In this document: positions 20,100-31,387 of the stretch, piece after piece
How positions within the stretch are numbered: position 1 is the stretch's first letter
Layout: the number at the start of each line of letters is the position of its first letter
Assembly: GCA_002633005.1 (NCBI GenBank)
Contig: NMRA01000915.1
Span: forward strand, 36,689-100,688
DNA from: Phoronis australis
Taxonomy: Eukaryota > Phoronida > Phoronidae
DNA: 64,000 nucleotides
Direction of reading: 5' to 3'
Translations under genes and position numbers: made by a program
The notes under the pieces: model-generated
What the model saw: the letters and a program-made list of their open reading frames with translations, nothing else
Database searches by the model: none
What the model was told of the DNA's origin: nothing

Positions 20100-23000
20100 G
20101 TAAGTTGATCTGCTGATTTTATTTGCCCAGTTGTTCGAACTTCATAAAGCGAGGTCTGTTTCCTCTCACACGACCAGCAAAATAAGTGCGATTCGAAGGA
20201 TGGGGTATTTGGCAGAGGAATTTTGGGATGGCCATACAACATAGTGTGTGGGAAAAAACATCTTAGCGTGCCTCAATACCAAAACCTTGTCATCTCGGAG
20301 CAGTGATGGTAGAACGAGGGAAACATACATGGGGCGGTCTAGTTGTATTGATAAGCTAAAATGTCGCTTTATCTAACGTACCTATAACTGACAAAGCTCT
20401 GGTAACCTAGCTAGTCCAATCAGATGCTAATTTTTTTGGTTTAACGTTGTATTTTTAAACGTGAGATGTTGAGTACAATCAGACCTCGTGTACTGCGAAT
20501 TTGACTCTCGTTCCTCTAAAGTATTGGTTTCCTGACAGAGTTCACCTCCTTGTTATTATTTGATTGCTCTTTTGCAAAGAATGTAGGGAATGCATAACCA
20601 CCGTTTTTTGTCAGTGTGTTTATTTTGTATATAATCTAGAGACTTCCTAACTGGTCTAAATACCCTGTACGAATGTAGACAGATTTAGCCTACAGTTAGC
20701 GTTGGGGCTCTGCGCATACAACTGCTTGACACCGGCATATTGTACGTAGCCGTAGGAGTGGCGCCTTATAGAGGTGCTTCCGTTACCGAATGTCATCAAC
20801 GTAGTATAAAAAGTAACACACTATCATGTTGCTAAGGACTTGAATCACTCCACCGTGAACGTGCTGTGCTTCTTTTGCAGTTTTGAATTTGGTAACCTTC
20901 CTGAGTTATACTCGAGCTTTTTTGTTTGACCAAGCGGATCACAGCGAACCAACGAAACACAAGAACCGGGTGCAAGAGATCCTGTTAAAGACGTGTTGGG
21001 CAAAGCGACACGTGTGCTTACCCAATGGGAAGTGCGTTCACCAAGGGGGGAACAACTGGTTCTGCAAATGCAAGCTGCACTATAAGGGTGTACACTGTAA
21101 GGAGGTTCAGAAAATTGTGTACAAGTCGACGACGCGATGGAGACGTCCTCACACCACTCCAACAACACCTGCAATTCTGCGATTCCATTCAAATGACTGG
21201 CCCGCCAAAGTTCCTACTCCAGGCCCTGAAATTGTGCAAGCGGCAGATCCTTGTCACTCATATAGAGCTCCCTGTGGAAAGCACGGCACCTGTGTTCCTA
21301 TGGGAGTAAATCGCATAAGGTGCATTTGTAAGCCGTTATACATTGGTGACTTTTGCGAAATAAAGATTGACATGTCTGCGTTGAAGCCGCGCCTTATGTC
21401 ACCCTGCCAACGTAAAGGCCGCCTCTGTCGTCCGCACGGCCTATGTATCAATCGTGGTCGTCTGCGATTTCATTGTAGGTGCTACAACGGACACAAGGGT
21501 GAATTTTGTAAAGAAAAAGTTAAGCGCAAGAAAGCTAAGATGGAGCCCTATGGCTCCAAGCACGTGGTAATGGCCGTACGCCATAAGGTTGTTGTGGGTA
21601 AACGAAAACCTCCAAAACCATCCATTCTAAAAAAGGATGTTTGCGAAAAACTCGATTGTGTTCACGGAAATTGTGTTAAAATGATATCTCGAGACTTAAA
21701 GTTTTATTGCAAATGTACGTTTGGTTGGGAAGGCGAACGATGCACCAATGCTATCAAACCGACCACACCTCCATTTTCGACGCCGTGCATTGAACAGTCG
21801 AATTGTTTTAATGGGAAGTGCATCTACACGCGTGACGGTCCTGTCTGCGAATGTTTTCCTGGATGGACGGGGGACCCGTGTGACGAAAGGATCCATACGG
21901 ATAAAGACAAGGCTCTGATGAAAAAGCCTCCAATATTATCTTGTGACTCACGCCCGTGCCAAAACAACGGCAACTGTGTAAACGTGCCGAACACTAAGGA
22001 AGGTTATGTATGTGAGTGCAGAGGCAGATGGACTGGGAAAATATGCGAAATTCCGTTCAACCATCGCATTAAAATCACGGTGCACGCTTGTGACGAAGAA
22101 CCTTGCGCACACGGCACGTGTACCAATGTTCCTGAAGAAGAATCCGGTTACCATTGCCAGTGCGAGGAAGGCTACGCGGGTATTAACTGTGACCATGGCT
22201 GGGACAATGATCTGTTTCGCCATGGGTTGAACGGCGACCCCGTTCTGATTCAAGACGACTGCCAAGACAATGGCGTGCCGTGCTTGAACGGTCACTGCGT
22301 GCCACGTGCAAACAACTTCGTCTGCGCTTGTCACCCGGGCTGGGTGGGGGAAAGCTGTGACGTCCAAAACGTGTGCTGGAACGAGCCCTGTCAAAACAAC
22401 GGAACGTGCACGATGGAAAACGAGCAGATGCACTGTGCGTGTCCGCCAAGTTTTGGAGGTGCCTATTGTCAGAACTCGTTCAAAGCTTGTCTTAGCAGCC
22501 CCTGCCTAAATGGAGGTTTATGTCATGAGACAGGTCCTGACAACTTCAGATGCATATGCGCGTTAGGGTATAAGCCACCGTTCTGCCAAGAACACCCGTG
22601 TGACCACAATCCATGCCAACATGGTGGAATCTGTGACATAGGTGGAAAAGATGTCTACATGTGAGTAGACAATTTTGATAGAAAGTACGTTTTAGCTCAA
22701 GCATGTGCCATGCGTTCTATTGTTTCAATTTAAAATTAATTTCAATATTAAATGTGCCACATCAGTTGAAAATATGATTGGGGTTTGGGTTTTCTATTTT
22801 GCAGCAAAACCTGCTGTAGCAAAACAATGAAGTCACCGATGTAGGCTATCTCATAGAAGTGAAATTTGTCTACAAATTCTTGAAACTTATAAAAGCAATT
22901 GGAATTCTCTTAGCAATCGCGTAGTTAAAATCGTCTGATTTTATTACTGCTGTGTTTCTGCACGCTGTTACATGCAAGGCGATGTCAGTCGGATCATAGT

Positions 23001-24367
23001 CTCAATGAACATAACTCTTTGGGCCGTGTTTTCCAATACACAGTTGCCATTGCAAGCCTGGGTTCTCCGGACCAGTATGTCAAATTCAGAACAATCCTTG
23101 CGACTCGTCTCCCTGCGTCCATCGTGCAAAATGCATCCCTGACTTGAACGATGGATCGGAGGAGGCCACATTTATGTGTCAGTGTATACCGGGTTACGCA
23201 GGCAAGAATTGTTCAAAGGCCAACATGGCGTGTGCACGAAACCCTTGCGCAAACGGAGGTATGCTGTTTCATTTTGTTTCTTAAAACTCCGCTCGTGCAC
23301 TTAAAAATGAAATGGTGTGTATTCCAAACGCTTTGTTCGACACGTGTCCGCACAACGCGTGGTGTTGTGCTGATATCAAAGCTAATACATAAACAAAACG
23401 TACCGAGAGTGGCGTACATGAAGTAATATCCCACGAGATATTACGCCTACAAGGAATAATGTCGAGTGGGATATTACTTCATGTACGCCACTCTCGGTAG
23501 GTTTTGTATTTATCCCATACGCTTCGAATTCCTAAGTTTCTTTCAGTTTCTTCCGCATATTTTTTAAATACTTCACTCAGACTGTTCACGTGGCGGATCA
23601 CATCCTATACATGTATGTATGTACTTGCGCGTTAGGCTGGAAGTTTTCTCTAATGAAAGAAACAGTTTTAAATATGACGATTTATTTCTTGAAAGTGATG
23701 ACAAAGATCAAAACAAGGGTTACTTTTCATTGAACTTGTAACATCTCCTGAAAATAGTAAATAACAACATTTTATATTGTGGTTACCGATGAATCGGCGC
23801 CAGAGTTGCACACGATAAAATATTTAGCAAATGAAAAATGAGACGTAACTGTCATATAATTAACCGTCTTGTTCCAGATGTTACGACTGAGACGTGATTG
23901 TATGTTGAGCGTTATTTACACTGCTATAATTGTATTACTTTAAACTATTTTCCGAAATTTGGTGATCGAACCGGCTAACGACGTCGAGTCGACATTGACC
24001 TACCTTTTGAACTTTTCATGTCAGAGGTCACTTTTGAAGTAGTGCGGGAGGTGAATAAGGAAAACTTTATTACATGGCCGTATTTCCCTCGACAAATTCA
24101 ACGCGTATGGGATAAAAAGCCGTATTGTGTCACACACTGACTTTTAGTTAAGTCGCTTGGCTTTCTAAAACTTTCCCACTTTGTTTCTTATTCAGATTAG
24201 ATTTGACTTTTGAGATTGTAAAGAACTGGTAATTTGTTGTTGTTGGAAGCCACGCTGAACGCCTAAAATGACCAATTGATAAGCCCATAAATCGCTTCTG
24301 ATCTAAGTATGACACCATTTTTATGCGCGCACACGCTCTCACACGCATACGCACACACACGCACACA

Positions 24368-24408
<41 letters not shown>

Positions 24409-27400
24409 TTACATCCATGTGGTGGCATATTGTCGTCACTTGTCCGGGTATCCTCTCGATATCTCAAAATCCCTGACAAAGTTTGGCATAAGGATGTAGA
24501 ACGGTTTGTGCCACTTTTCAATTTGGTCCGCCTTCTGGTGTCACAGGGGTGTGACTTATTCTGTGTTTTTGGGGGGAAGAGCGTTTCCGAATGACATCTA
24601 GAGAACGGATAGACGGATTTCAATGAAACTTCATACAAAGGTGTGTGATCAATGCTCCGGCAGGATTAAATTTTGGGACAGATTTGACTACTGTAGCACC
24701 TAGCTCCATTGTTCGAACTCGACGAGGATTTTTCAATCAACCCGAAAATCAAATGATGTCAGTCCGCACCTCCTAATAGCGTTTAGAAACATATCATGTG
24801 CGATTCACCGTGGGCTCATGTCAACGCCCCAGCGTTGCTCTTGTAACAAGAGTAAGTGGTCTCGGTCAAATATATGAGTTTTCAACTAAAGGTGTCTGTT
24901 TAACGGCTGTGAATATGGATGTGTCCAACGAAATTATGGAGAATTTTCTTTACCCTTGTATTCCCTAGAGTTAACTTGTTGCTAAATCTTTTGAAGTCAT
25001 AAAGTTTAATTTCAGCTTATTTTGTGCCTATTTCAGGCACGTGTATAACAGCGGAAGAAGTCAACTATCGAGAAGCAATGGAACACTCGCTCGAAAAAGT
25101 ACAACTACCCATAGAGGGCAGTTACGAGTGTCTCTGTCCACAATTATATACAGGCAAGCCATTAAATTGTCAAATGATACAGCAGGCAGTGTAGTGCACC
25201 ATCAACTAAGGATTATATCAGCTGTAGCCTGCCCCTAAATCTCACAGTCATATGAGGTTTCATTAACGACCATCGAAACTTTGATCCTAACTCCATCTAT
25301 TTAATGTGACATCAAGAATTAGGATGCCTCTATACTTACTCCTACATAAAAACAATCGTGTACAGTGCATGCCACAATGTCTTGAACACAAATGCCTCTG
25401 CATTGAATGATTTATTCGAATGCAACACTTTGTAAATATTAGTAATTATTTTGTGTTAAAATACAATATTTGTTGACGCGTTAATGAATGAGCTTAATTG
25501 GCGACTCCCATTTTGACTGACGTATTGGAATTCACTGCTGAAAGGCGGTATATAAGTTCACAGTCTTCTAACTTGACGGAGAGACTTTGTGTTTACTAAT
25601 GTAACTTGAAAGGAGTTCATATACTTCGTAATGTGAAAATCTTTCTTAAAAGGATACTAAGTCCTGTTTTGATGATTTAAGCCAACCTTTATTCTGTCAC
25701 CTACTAATGCATCAATGGAATGATAAAAGCAGAAATCAGATAAAAACTCATACTTCCTTTGTCAGAGATGGGTTATTATGGTTCTTGGAGGATGGTCTTT
25801 CCCCACAGTCGCCGTGTAATTCGCGTGCCCGTTTATTAGACTTTGAAAAGGGTTTTCAAAATGTCCTCCAAACTGTTGAGGGCTGCCGTGTGTTACAGAG
25901 CATTATTTTATATCAAAGAATTGGATAGATAAGTCGTTTTTGACATATTTTAATAGGCCAAACAGGGTTTAGTATCCTTTTAAAGGTCCCACTTTGGTAA
26001 CGTTATCCACCAAATTAGCCACTGCATTTTGAAAAAACAGCAACGTAGTTGTTTGGGAGTGACGCCACAGGCAAAGTACATGGAGGTGAGAGGGGTCGTG
26101 TAATCACAACATATTTTTTTGATTTAATGTTTGAACTGCATTATAATAACTTGCGTGCCTTGGAAACATTAGGAGGTGTGTTGAAATCTCTATTATACAG
26201 TAGCATCGAACTTTCACTAGTACCTGCGCAGAGCTGCGTATCTACCGCTGGAACTAGAGCATGTCAAAATAAGACGTTAGCTTTAGTGAGAAGTCTGATT
26301 ATGTTTTGCGTTTCGTGCGCGTTACACTGCGTAGTACACGTCCTTAGGATCTCACTGTGAGGCGGAGTTAAAAGGTTGCACTGTAACGCCATGCCAAAAC
26401 GAGGGAACATGTGTCGAGCTGACAATGAGAGAGAAGTTAGAGGGTGCCAAATCGACGTACAGATGTGAATGTCGGATCGGCTTCTCCGGGGTTAATTGCG
26501 AGGAGAAGGGAACATGTGACGATGGACCGTGTCTTCATGGAGGTACTTGTGAGGTGAGAGTTACTAGACCTAGTTCTTTTTTCTTTTAACTTTCAAGCTC
26601 ATGTATTAACTCAACAGGAACCAAAATATCACAGTCATGTCGATTTCACTGTCAGAAAAAAGTTAGACTACAGTAATAAAATTGGCATCAACTTGTTCAT
26701 TATTCATGTTCGAAGAGATTTCTTGCCTTGGAAAGAACGGACAAGTTCGTTATTGCTTGAGAAAATGCCCAACAAGTATGAATGCCCGTTGGGGTGAAAG
26801 GGTCGCCGTAAAGTTACGCCACGAATAATTACTTTACGCCGCAAATAATTTCTTAACGCCTTTAAATTACCCCGCAAATAATTACTTTAGGCCTTTAAAT
26901 AATTACTTTACGCCTCTAACAAACATTAACTTAACCTAAGTTAACGGCGTAAAGTAATTCTTTGCGGCGTGAAGTAATTTCTTTACGCCGCAAATAATTA
27001 CTTTACACCGCAAAAAAAGTACTTTACGCCTCAAAAAATAATGTACGCCACAAGTAATTTACGCCACTAATAAGAATTAATTAACGCACGTAATTTTACG
27101 GCGACACTTTCCCCCCAACGGCCTATCTTACACAAGCCGAATTATCACGCCGTGTCATTTTGTTCGGCGAGCTTAGACTCGAGCACAAACCAAATGGCAG
27201 TTCATTCAAAGTCCGGAAATCACTTCTCGTAAGGAACACATTGAGACCAGTTTGATAGCGGTAAATTGTATAAGTCAAAATATCGTTTTTCTTACAGAAC
27301 TCGGTTTTGCGGTGGCTTCTCAGTAGCGAACGAGTTTTGATTTGAAATGTAGAGTGCTCATTTAGTTGGACTACAGTAAAACTGCATGACCTACTTTGAG

Positions 27401-30146
27401 TTTGAATCTAGGAATTCATTGATTGAATCTCAATTGAGTCGTCGTTCGGAGACGCTTTTCAGATCTAACAGACATCACTGCGGGTTGTTATGACGTATTA
27501 AACATCCAACTTCTGTCACTTTTGGTGTTAACTATTTTTGTTGTTAGGACACTCCTATTGGCTTTGTCTGTCTGTGCAAGCCGTCATGGATAGGGGTATT
27601 GTGCGAAAACAAAGTAAAGTCCTGCTCTCAAGAAACGTGTCCACAGAATACTATATGCCAAGAAGACGACACCGACCTTGGATACTCCTGCGTTCGTAAG
27701 TAATTGTAAATGATTGTTGAAAACGTCTACGCCATCTAGTGGTTGATAATGACATTGGTTTTAGCCCTGCAGCTGGCGGTAGAACGCGAGCCACGTTTGT
27801 ATGTTATTTGTGAGTGACACTTTGAATAATTTTATTTTGACACTGTAATAATGACCCATTGCGAGTTTGCTGTTATTTTTGTGTCCAACTCGATATCTGT
27901 TATTCAAAAGTTCACTGTATTTTGTTGGATTTCGTTTTCAATGTATACATTTCATGAGATGACAAAATGCAGGTCTTTTAAAACTGACTACTCAAAGCAT
28001 GATGTGTCAGTATGGAATGGCCTCTGATGTTTATGTAGCTGACACTGGGCTTTTCGATCAAGAGGAGGTGTATAAACCTGGCGTACCCATGACTCCTTCG
28101 CCTTTAGAGGAGATGGAACAAACGCGAGGAGGCCTGTTTGCGTTTGGGGTAATATTCGGAATACTGTCGTTTCTGATGGTGATCGCAAGCTCTGTTTACC
28201 TGATCAGGTGAGTCCAGTTTGATTCTTCAAAAACCTTCCAGATAAATTGCAGTAAATCATTGTCAGACAGGTAAACAGTCACAAATCTTATACTATAAAC
28301 GTCTTGGATGTAAGGTTGTGGTGCAACAGACAATGATTTCTATTACAGTTAATTAACCTATTGTTTACTGACTCAGGAAGTATAGAAAAGAAGTTCTTGG
28401 TAAAGTGAAACGGAAATCCAAGTGCAAGTCGCAGGTACTATTCGCTTTGCTTTGTTCCTTAAACTTAGGTAAGAAAAAATTAAATGGCGAATTGCTATAC
28501 AGATTTATATAAGGATGAAGCGATTCATTAAGCAAAAAATGATATGCATGAGCTCTATTTCGACCACAATATGATTGCAAGGAACAAGAAGTCATTACCT
28601 AATTTCACTGACACTCACCGTTGGGTGGAAGAGAGTGTACCAAGGCAATATACGTATTATCTAATCATCGCTCAATACACTTTTTAAGCAAGACGCAAAA
28701 TTAGAAAACTGAAGTTAGCTGCGGTGAACCTGCCAATCAATTTTTGTTAGAAAAAAAATTTCTTTCCACGGTGACGCTGCATGTGTGTAGTTAGGAATGG
28801 TAACTCCATCTGTTGAAGAAACAAAGCACTACAAAACATGAGCCAGAACAATGGTTTTCAAAAGTGCCGCTGGATTAGGCTTTAATTGTTGAGGACAGAC
28901 AACAAACTTGACTGTGAAGGATGTACTGGTAACATTGCTGTACAATTGATCGAAGTTTCCTGCGCACTCAACAATGTAATTTACTGACATGCATGGAGCA
29001 AACGCGGATTGTTTAACTCCTGTTTGCATGCCTTATGGCAGTTGCAAATTTTTCCAAAGCAACACTTCAACGGTGCAGTTCAAGATGTTGTATTTCAATT
29101 CCAGCCAATTCCTCAGGTAACAGACCTCGCCGTTAATCGACTTCCAAGTCAGGTCAAGGTAATTTGTCTTATTTTGTAGGCATGCCGTCAGTCAATGCAT
29201 ATTATTGAGATAGTATTGCTGACGTTTCCAACAGAGCTACAGTGCTCATGCAGGCTTTAAACTGATTCTTTGAATTGAAGTTTCGAATTTATGAGAAAGC
29301 AGTTGTTTAATGTTTTCTTAATGATAACATCCCAAGGAATACTGTTTTAGTTTTTGACAAGTTTTCATGAATAGCACAGCAGAAAGGTACTCACGAAAGG
29401 TGTTTAGTTGATATATACTGTAATTGCCTGAGTAGAGAAAATCAAGTGCTGTCTTTTGTCGTTTCCAACGTGGCATATAGGCCTACATATCGCCTAACAT
29501 GGTTTTCATTCATCAACAAGTATTTTTTTAAAGATCCCGAATACAAAGGCACCACGACCACTTACTCAAATCATTAAAGACTCTATTTCACTGCGAGACG
29601 ACACAAGCCTTTCCAGTCGTATGCTTACATCTATTAACAATTTTGTTAAGGTGAGTGGATTAAAGTTTCTCATGTTGAGTGTGTAAAATGAAGCCCGTTT
29701 GGACCACCATGTCAGGAACTTGACCTCACGTTTGACTTGAGTACAGTATTTGTTCTTTTCTATCCCGTTTTACTCTCTTCTAACTAAACAACTAAAGCGG
29801 CAGCTATTCACAAGTAGTAACCAAACTGCAGGATGGCACTATCAACCAGTTTGTGAGACGCGCTGTGAAGTATTTAAAACCCTGAGGACATTCCATGACG
29901 TTTATCTATTCAAGTCTAAGGAGGCACTTAATAACTTCAGTGGTATTTTTATTGTAGAACTATATTGCACCCGACACTAGCCCTACTGCCGTCAACGAAG
30001 ATAGCAAAAAGGCTTCATCAATCGACCCTCAGTCATCGTTAAAAAGTGGAACTTTTAATCTTTCGTCCTCAAAGAAGACCGCATATAAAACCTCAAAAGC
30101 CAGAGAAAAGACGCAATCTACCCCTGAACGAGAAAGACTCGTATGA
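20087..30146 (+). CDS. Multi-EGF single-pass membrane protein (complete, 11 exons, 1,064 aa)
   Basis: Coding exons: 20087–20099, 20881–22660, 23044–23258, 25037–25153, 26348–26553, 27548–27695, 27973–28207, 28377–28434, 29042–29158, 29534–29650 and 29958–30146. They total 3,195 bases with every phase consistent. The protein starts with a signal peptide (MRLSVLNLVTFLSYTRA). Fifteen six-cysteine EGF repeats span about residues 43–815, then an incomplete one with four cysteines. Next come a Pro/Glu-rich stalk, a membrane helix at about 880–903 (FAFGVIFGILSFLMVIASSV) and a cytoplasmic tail of about 160 residues rich in Ser, Thr and Lys. A Lys/Arg-rich linker (about 213–255) separates EGF 3 and 4. 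Most repeats lack the DxDE calcium-binding signature. It should sit on the cell surface as a receptor, ligand or adhesion protein; I cannot assign it to a named family such as Notch, Delta or Jagged (no DSL, LNR or ankyrin regions). Structure is sure, function is not. Confidence 0.9.
20881..22660 (+). CDS. EGF gene exon 2 (giant exon: signal peptide and EGF 1–10, most of 11)
   Basis: Acceptor 'cttcttttgcag', donor 'acat|gtgagt'. An uninterrupted 593-codon frame with regularly spaced cysteines (patterns such as PCQNNGTC, CECFPGWTGDPC, HGTC). The linker between EGF 1 and 2 is Thr/Pro-rich, that between 3 and 4 is strongly basic (KVKRKKAK, VVGKRKPPKP). EGF 11 is cut by the intron and completed in exon 3. 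Confidence 0.93.
23044..23258 (+). CDS. EGF gene exon 3 (end of EGF 11, EGF 12, start of EGF 13)
   Basis: Acceptor 'ccaatacacag', donor 'ggag|gtatgc'. Begins inside EGF 11 (CHCKPGFSGPVC), carries all of EGF 12 (PCDSSPCVHRAKC … CIPGYAGKNC) and stops after NPCANG of EGF 13. Confidence 0.88.
23401..23499. repeat. Perfect 34-bp inverted repeat (hairpin) in EGF intron 3
   Basis: Arms at 23401–23434 and 23466–23499 are exact reverse complements (each contains 'gtggcgtacatgaagtaat' or its complement), with a 31-base spacer. Perfect arms imply recent insertion or gene conversion. Foldback element is the simplest reading. Confidence 0.8.
24330..24407. repeat. (CA)n microsatellite in EGF intron 3
   Basis: Nearly pure CA dinucleotides with a few 'cg' and 'ta' interruptions over about 75 bases. 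Open frames across it on the minus strand (Val/Cys repeats) are artefacts. Confidence 0.95.
25037..25153 (+). CDS. EGF gene exon 4 (middle of EGF 13, with an insertion)
   Basis: Acceptor 'gtgcctatttcag'. The donor reads 'acag|gcaagc', a GC rather than GT donor. The 39 codons put an insertion of about 25 residues (AEEVNYREAMEHSLEKVQLP) between the third and fourth cysteines of EGF 13. Frame and phase match both neighbours. Confidence 0.82.
26348..26553 (+). CDS. EGF gene exon 5 (end of EGF 13, EGF 14, start of EGF 15)
   Basis: Acceptor 'cacgtccttag', donor 'tgag|gtgaga'. Completes EGF 13 (SHCE), carries EGF 14 (GCTVTPCQNEGTC … CRIGFSGVNC, with a Lys/Glu-rich insertion) and begins EGF 15 (TCDDGPCLHGGTC). 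Confidence 0.88.
26786..27122. mobile_element. MITE-like element with about 28-bp terminal inverted repeats and internal minisatellite (EGF intron 5)
   Basis: The left end (from 26786, 'ccgttggggtgaaagggtcg') is matched in reverse complement by the right end (about 27095–27121). The interior is built of repeated 'aattactttacgcc/ggcgtaaagtaatt' words in both orientations. No coding potential. Target-site duplication not determined. Confidence 0.75.
27548..27695 (+). CDS. EGF gene exon 6 (end of EGF 15, incomplete EGF 16)
   Basis: Acceptor 'tttgttgttag', donor 'gttc|gtaagt'. Ends EGF 15 (CLCKPSWIGVLC) and begins a sixteenth repeat (SCSQETCPQNTIC … YSC) whose last two cysteines do not follow in normal spacing in exon 7. 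Confidence 0.86.
27973..28207 (+). CDS. EGF gene exon 7 (stalk and membrane helix)
   Basis: Acceptor 'caaaatgcag', donor 'tcag|gtgagt'. Stalk of about 50 residues with an acidic/Pro-rich part, then the hydrophobic segment GILSFLMVIASSVYLI at the exon's end, followed by basic residues in exon 8 (positive-inside). Confidence 0.88.
28377..28434 (+). CDS. EGF gene exon 8 (basic juxtamembrane)
   Basis: Acceptor 'ttactgactcag', donor 'gcag|gtacta'. Nineteen codons, ten of them Lys or Arg (KYRKEVLGKVKRKSKCKSQ), typical of the cytoplasmic side of a single-pass protein. Confidence 0.82.
29042..29158 (+). CDS. EGF gene exon 9 (cytoplasmic tail)
   Basis: Acceptor 'ccttatggcag', donor 'caag|gtaatt'. 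39 codons in phase 0. Contains hydrophobic patches (AVQDVVFQFQPIPQ). No known domain. An internal 'cag|gtaaca' could act as an earlier donor. Confidence 0.7.
29534..29650 (+). CDS. EGF gene exon 10 (cytoplasmic tail)
   Basis: Acceptor 'tttttttaaag', donor 'taag|gtgagt'. 39 codons in phase 0, Ser/Thr-rich (SLRDDTSLSSRMLTS). Confidence 0.78.
29958..30146 (+). CDS. EGF gene exon 11 (C-terminus)
   Basis: Acceptor 'tttttattgtag', stop TGA at 30144. 62 codons, rich in Ser, Thr and Lys, ending TPERERLV. No obvious PDZ ligand. The nearest exact AATAAA is at 31218, about 1.07 kb downstream, so the poly(A) site is uncertain. Confidence 0.82.
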   Translation, partial: NYIAPDTSPTAVNEDSKKASSIDPQSSLKSGTFNLSSSKKTAYKTSKAREKTQSTPERERLV

Positions 30147-31381
30147 GCGACGAATTGTTTTGCGATGAGTAATTTCTGTTGTTTATGAATTTAAATTTAT
30201 TAGTGGTTAAATACATATAATTATTTCGTAACCATTTCCAGCGATCATCAAATGTTTCAATTAAGTACCATGCATACTGGACTGGCGGTTATTTTCGATG
30301 ATACAGTTAAATGGACGCTTAGATCATTACATGCCAGTCAGGGCTATTATTTCTAGCCAAAAGACAATGTAAAAAGTGCGATTGTCGTACGTGTTGACCC
30401 CCAAACATCCNTTTGATTACGAATATTGCTTTCAATTCATTCGTCAAACCGTCAGAACTAGCACACATACACTTACAATCACATCAAGAGCTAAACGTTA
30501 TGCCAGGCAATTAAAAGAGGAAATTTGATCGGTGTTATATCGACCTACATCGGCATTTATTATAAGACGTCCTCATCTTTAGCAGACGAAAACGCTGGAT
30601 AAAAAATGTAATGCTGCACGTCGATGCAGTCACCTCACATTATTTCGCATGTTACAAAACCTTTCTTGATCGGAAGCCAAACGTGCGTTTTACGTATGCG
30701 CCGCAGCCCGGAGCAGAGATTTAAAGAAATGGTCGAGATGTACATCTTCGTCTGACACAATCGTTTTGGTTTGGTATTCTGTAATGTAGCACTCTCACTT
30801 GAGCTTTCACTTAGTCTTCAACTGCTGCAAAGTTGCACGTAAAAGTCACAGCTCACTGGACTGTGGTCTCTACACATCTGTAGATTCAAATCAGTTTTGG
30901 TTCTCACGGTTGATTGCGGAGAAGACTTTCCGGCAAACTGGTTATGGAAAGGAATCGAAAATATATTAGAAATAACTAGGTTGCGCCTTAGGGCATCCAC
31001 AGGGTATTTTCATATAGACATTTCATATTTTATGCACTTAGTGCCAAAAACTCAAACACGAGAACGGTAAAATAATGTTACAGAATTGCAAATACACCGA
31101 AATACATCTTAACACTCTTGCATGTACATTTAGGTAATCATGGGCGTGAAATTAGCACTTTAAAAAGTACAAAATGGAAATTCTGCGATTCCTCATTAGA
31201 CTTAGATTGATAAACTAAATAAACAAACTGGTTCTATTGACTGGCAAGTTTCCTGACTTAATCAGTCTCCTGTCGAATCCATAACATCTCATTGCTAATA
31301 GTTTCACCTGTATAATACATGTACCCAAAGCCTTAATTATTTGACTGGGAGTTCAAAATCTTGACCACTAAAGAGAAGTTA
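30147..31381. other. Convergent intergenic region with one N (30411)
   Basis: Separates the 3' ends of the EGF gene (+) and the DUOX gene (-). No supported exon. The N at 30411 is a possible assembly join, so the true distance between the genes may differ. Confidence 0.5.
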
Positions 31382-31387
31382 TTTATT
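31382..31387 (-). terminator. AATAAA polyadenylation signal of the DUOX gene
   Basis: On the minus strand AATAAA lies about 132 bases after the DUOX stop codon (31519–31521), the usual distance range for a short 3' UTR. Confidence 0.55.

Noticed and set aside
21948-22449. Antisense frames of 161 and 88 codons across the EGF exon
   Set aside because: They are shadows of the well-supported + strand EGF reading frame and have no domains.
22807-22844. Alternative acceptor after 'ctattttgcag' for EGF exon 3
   Set aside because: Reads into a stop within 13 codons; the acceptor at 23043 completes EGF 11 with correct cysteine spacing.
24148-24638. Minus-strand frames rich in Val and Cys
   Set aside because: They translate the (CA)n microsatellite.
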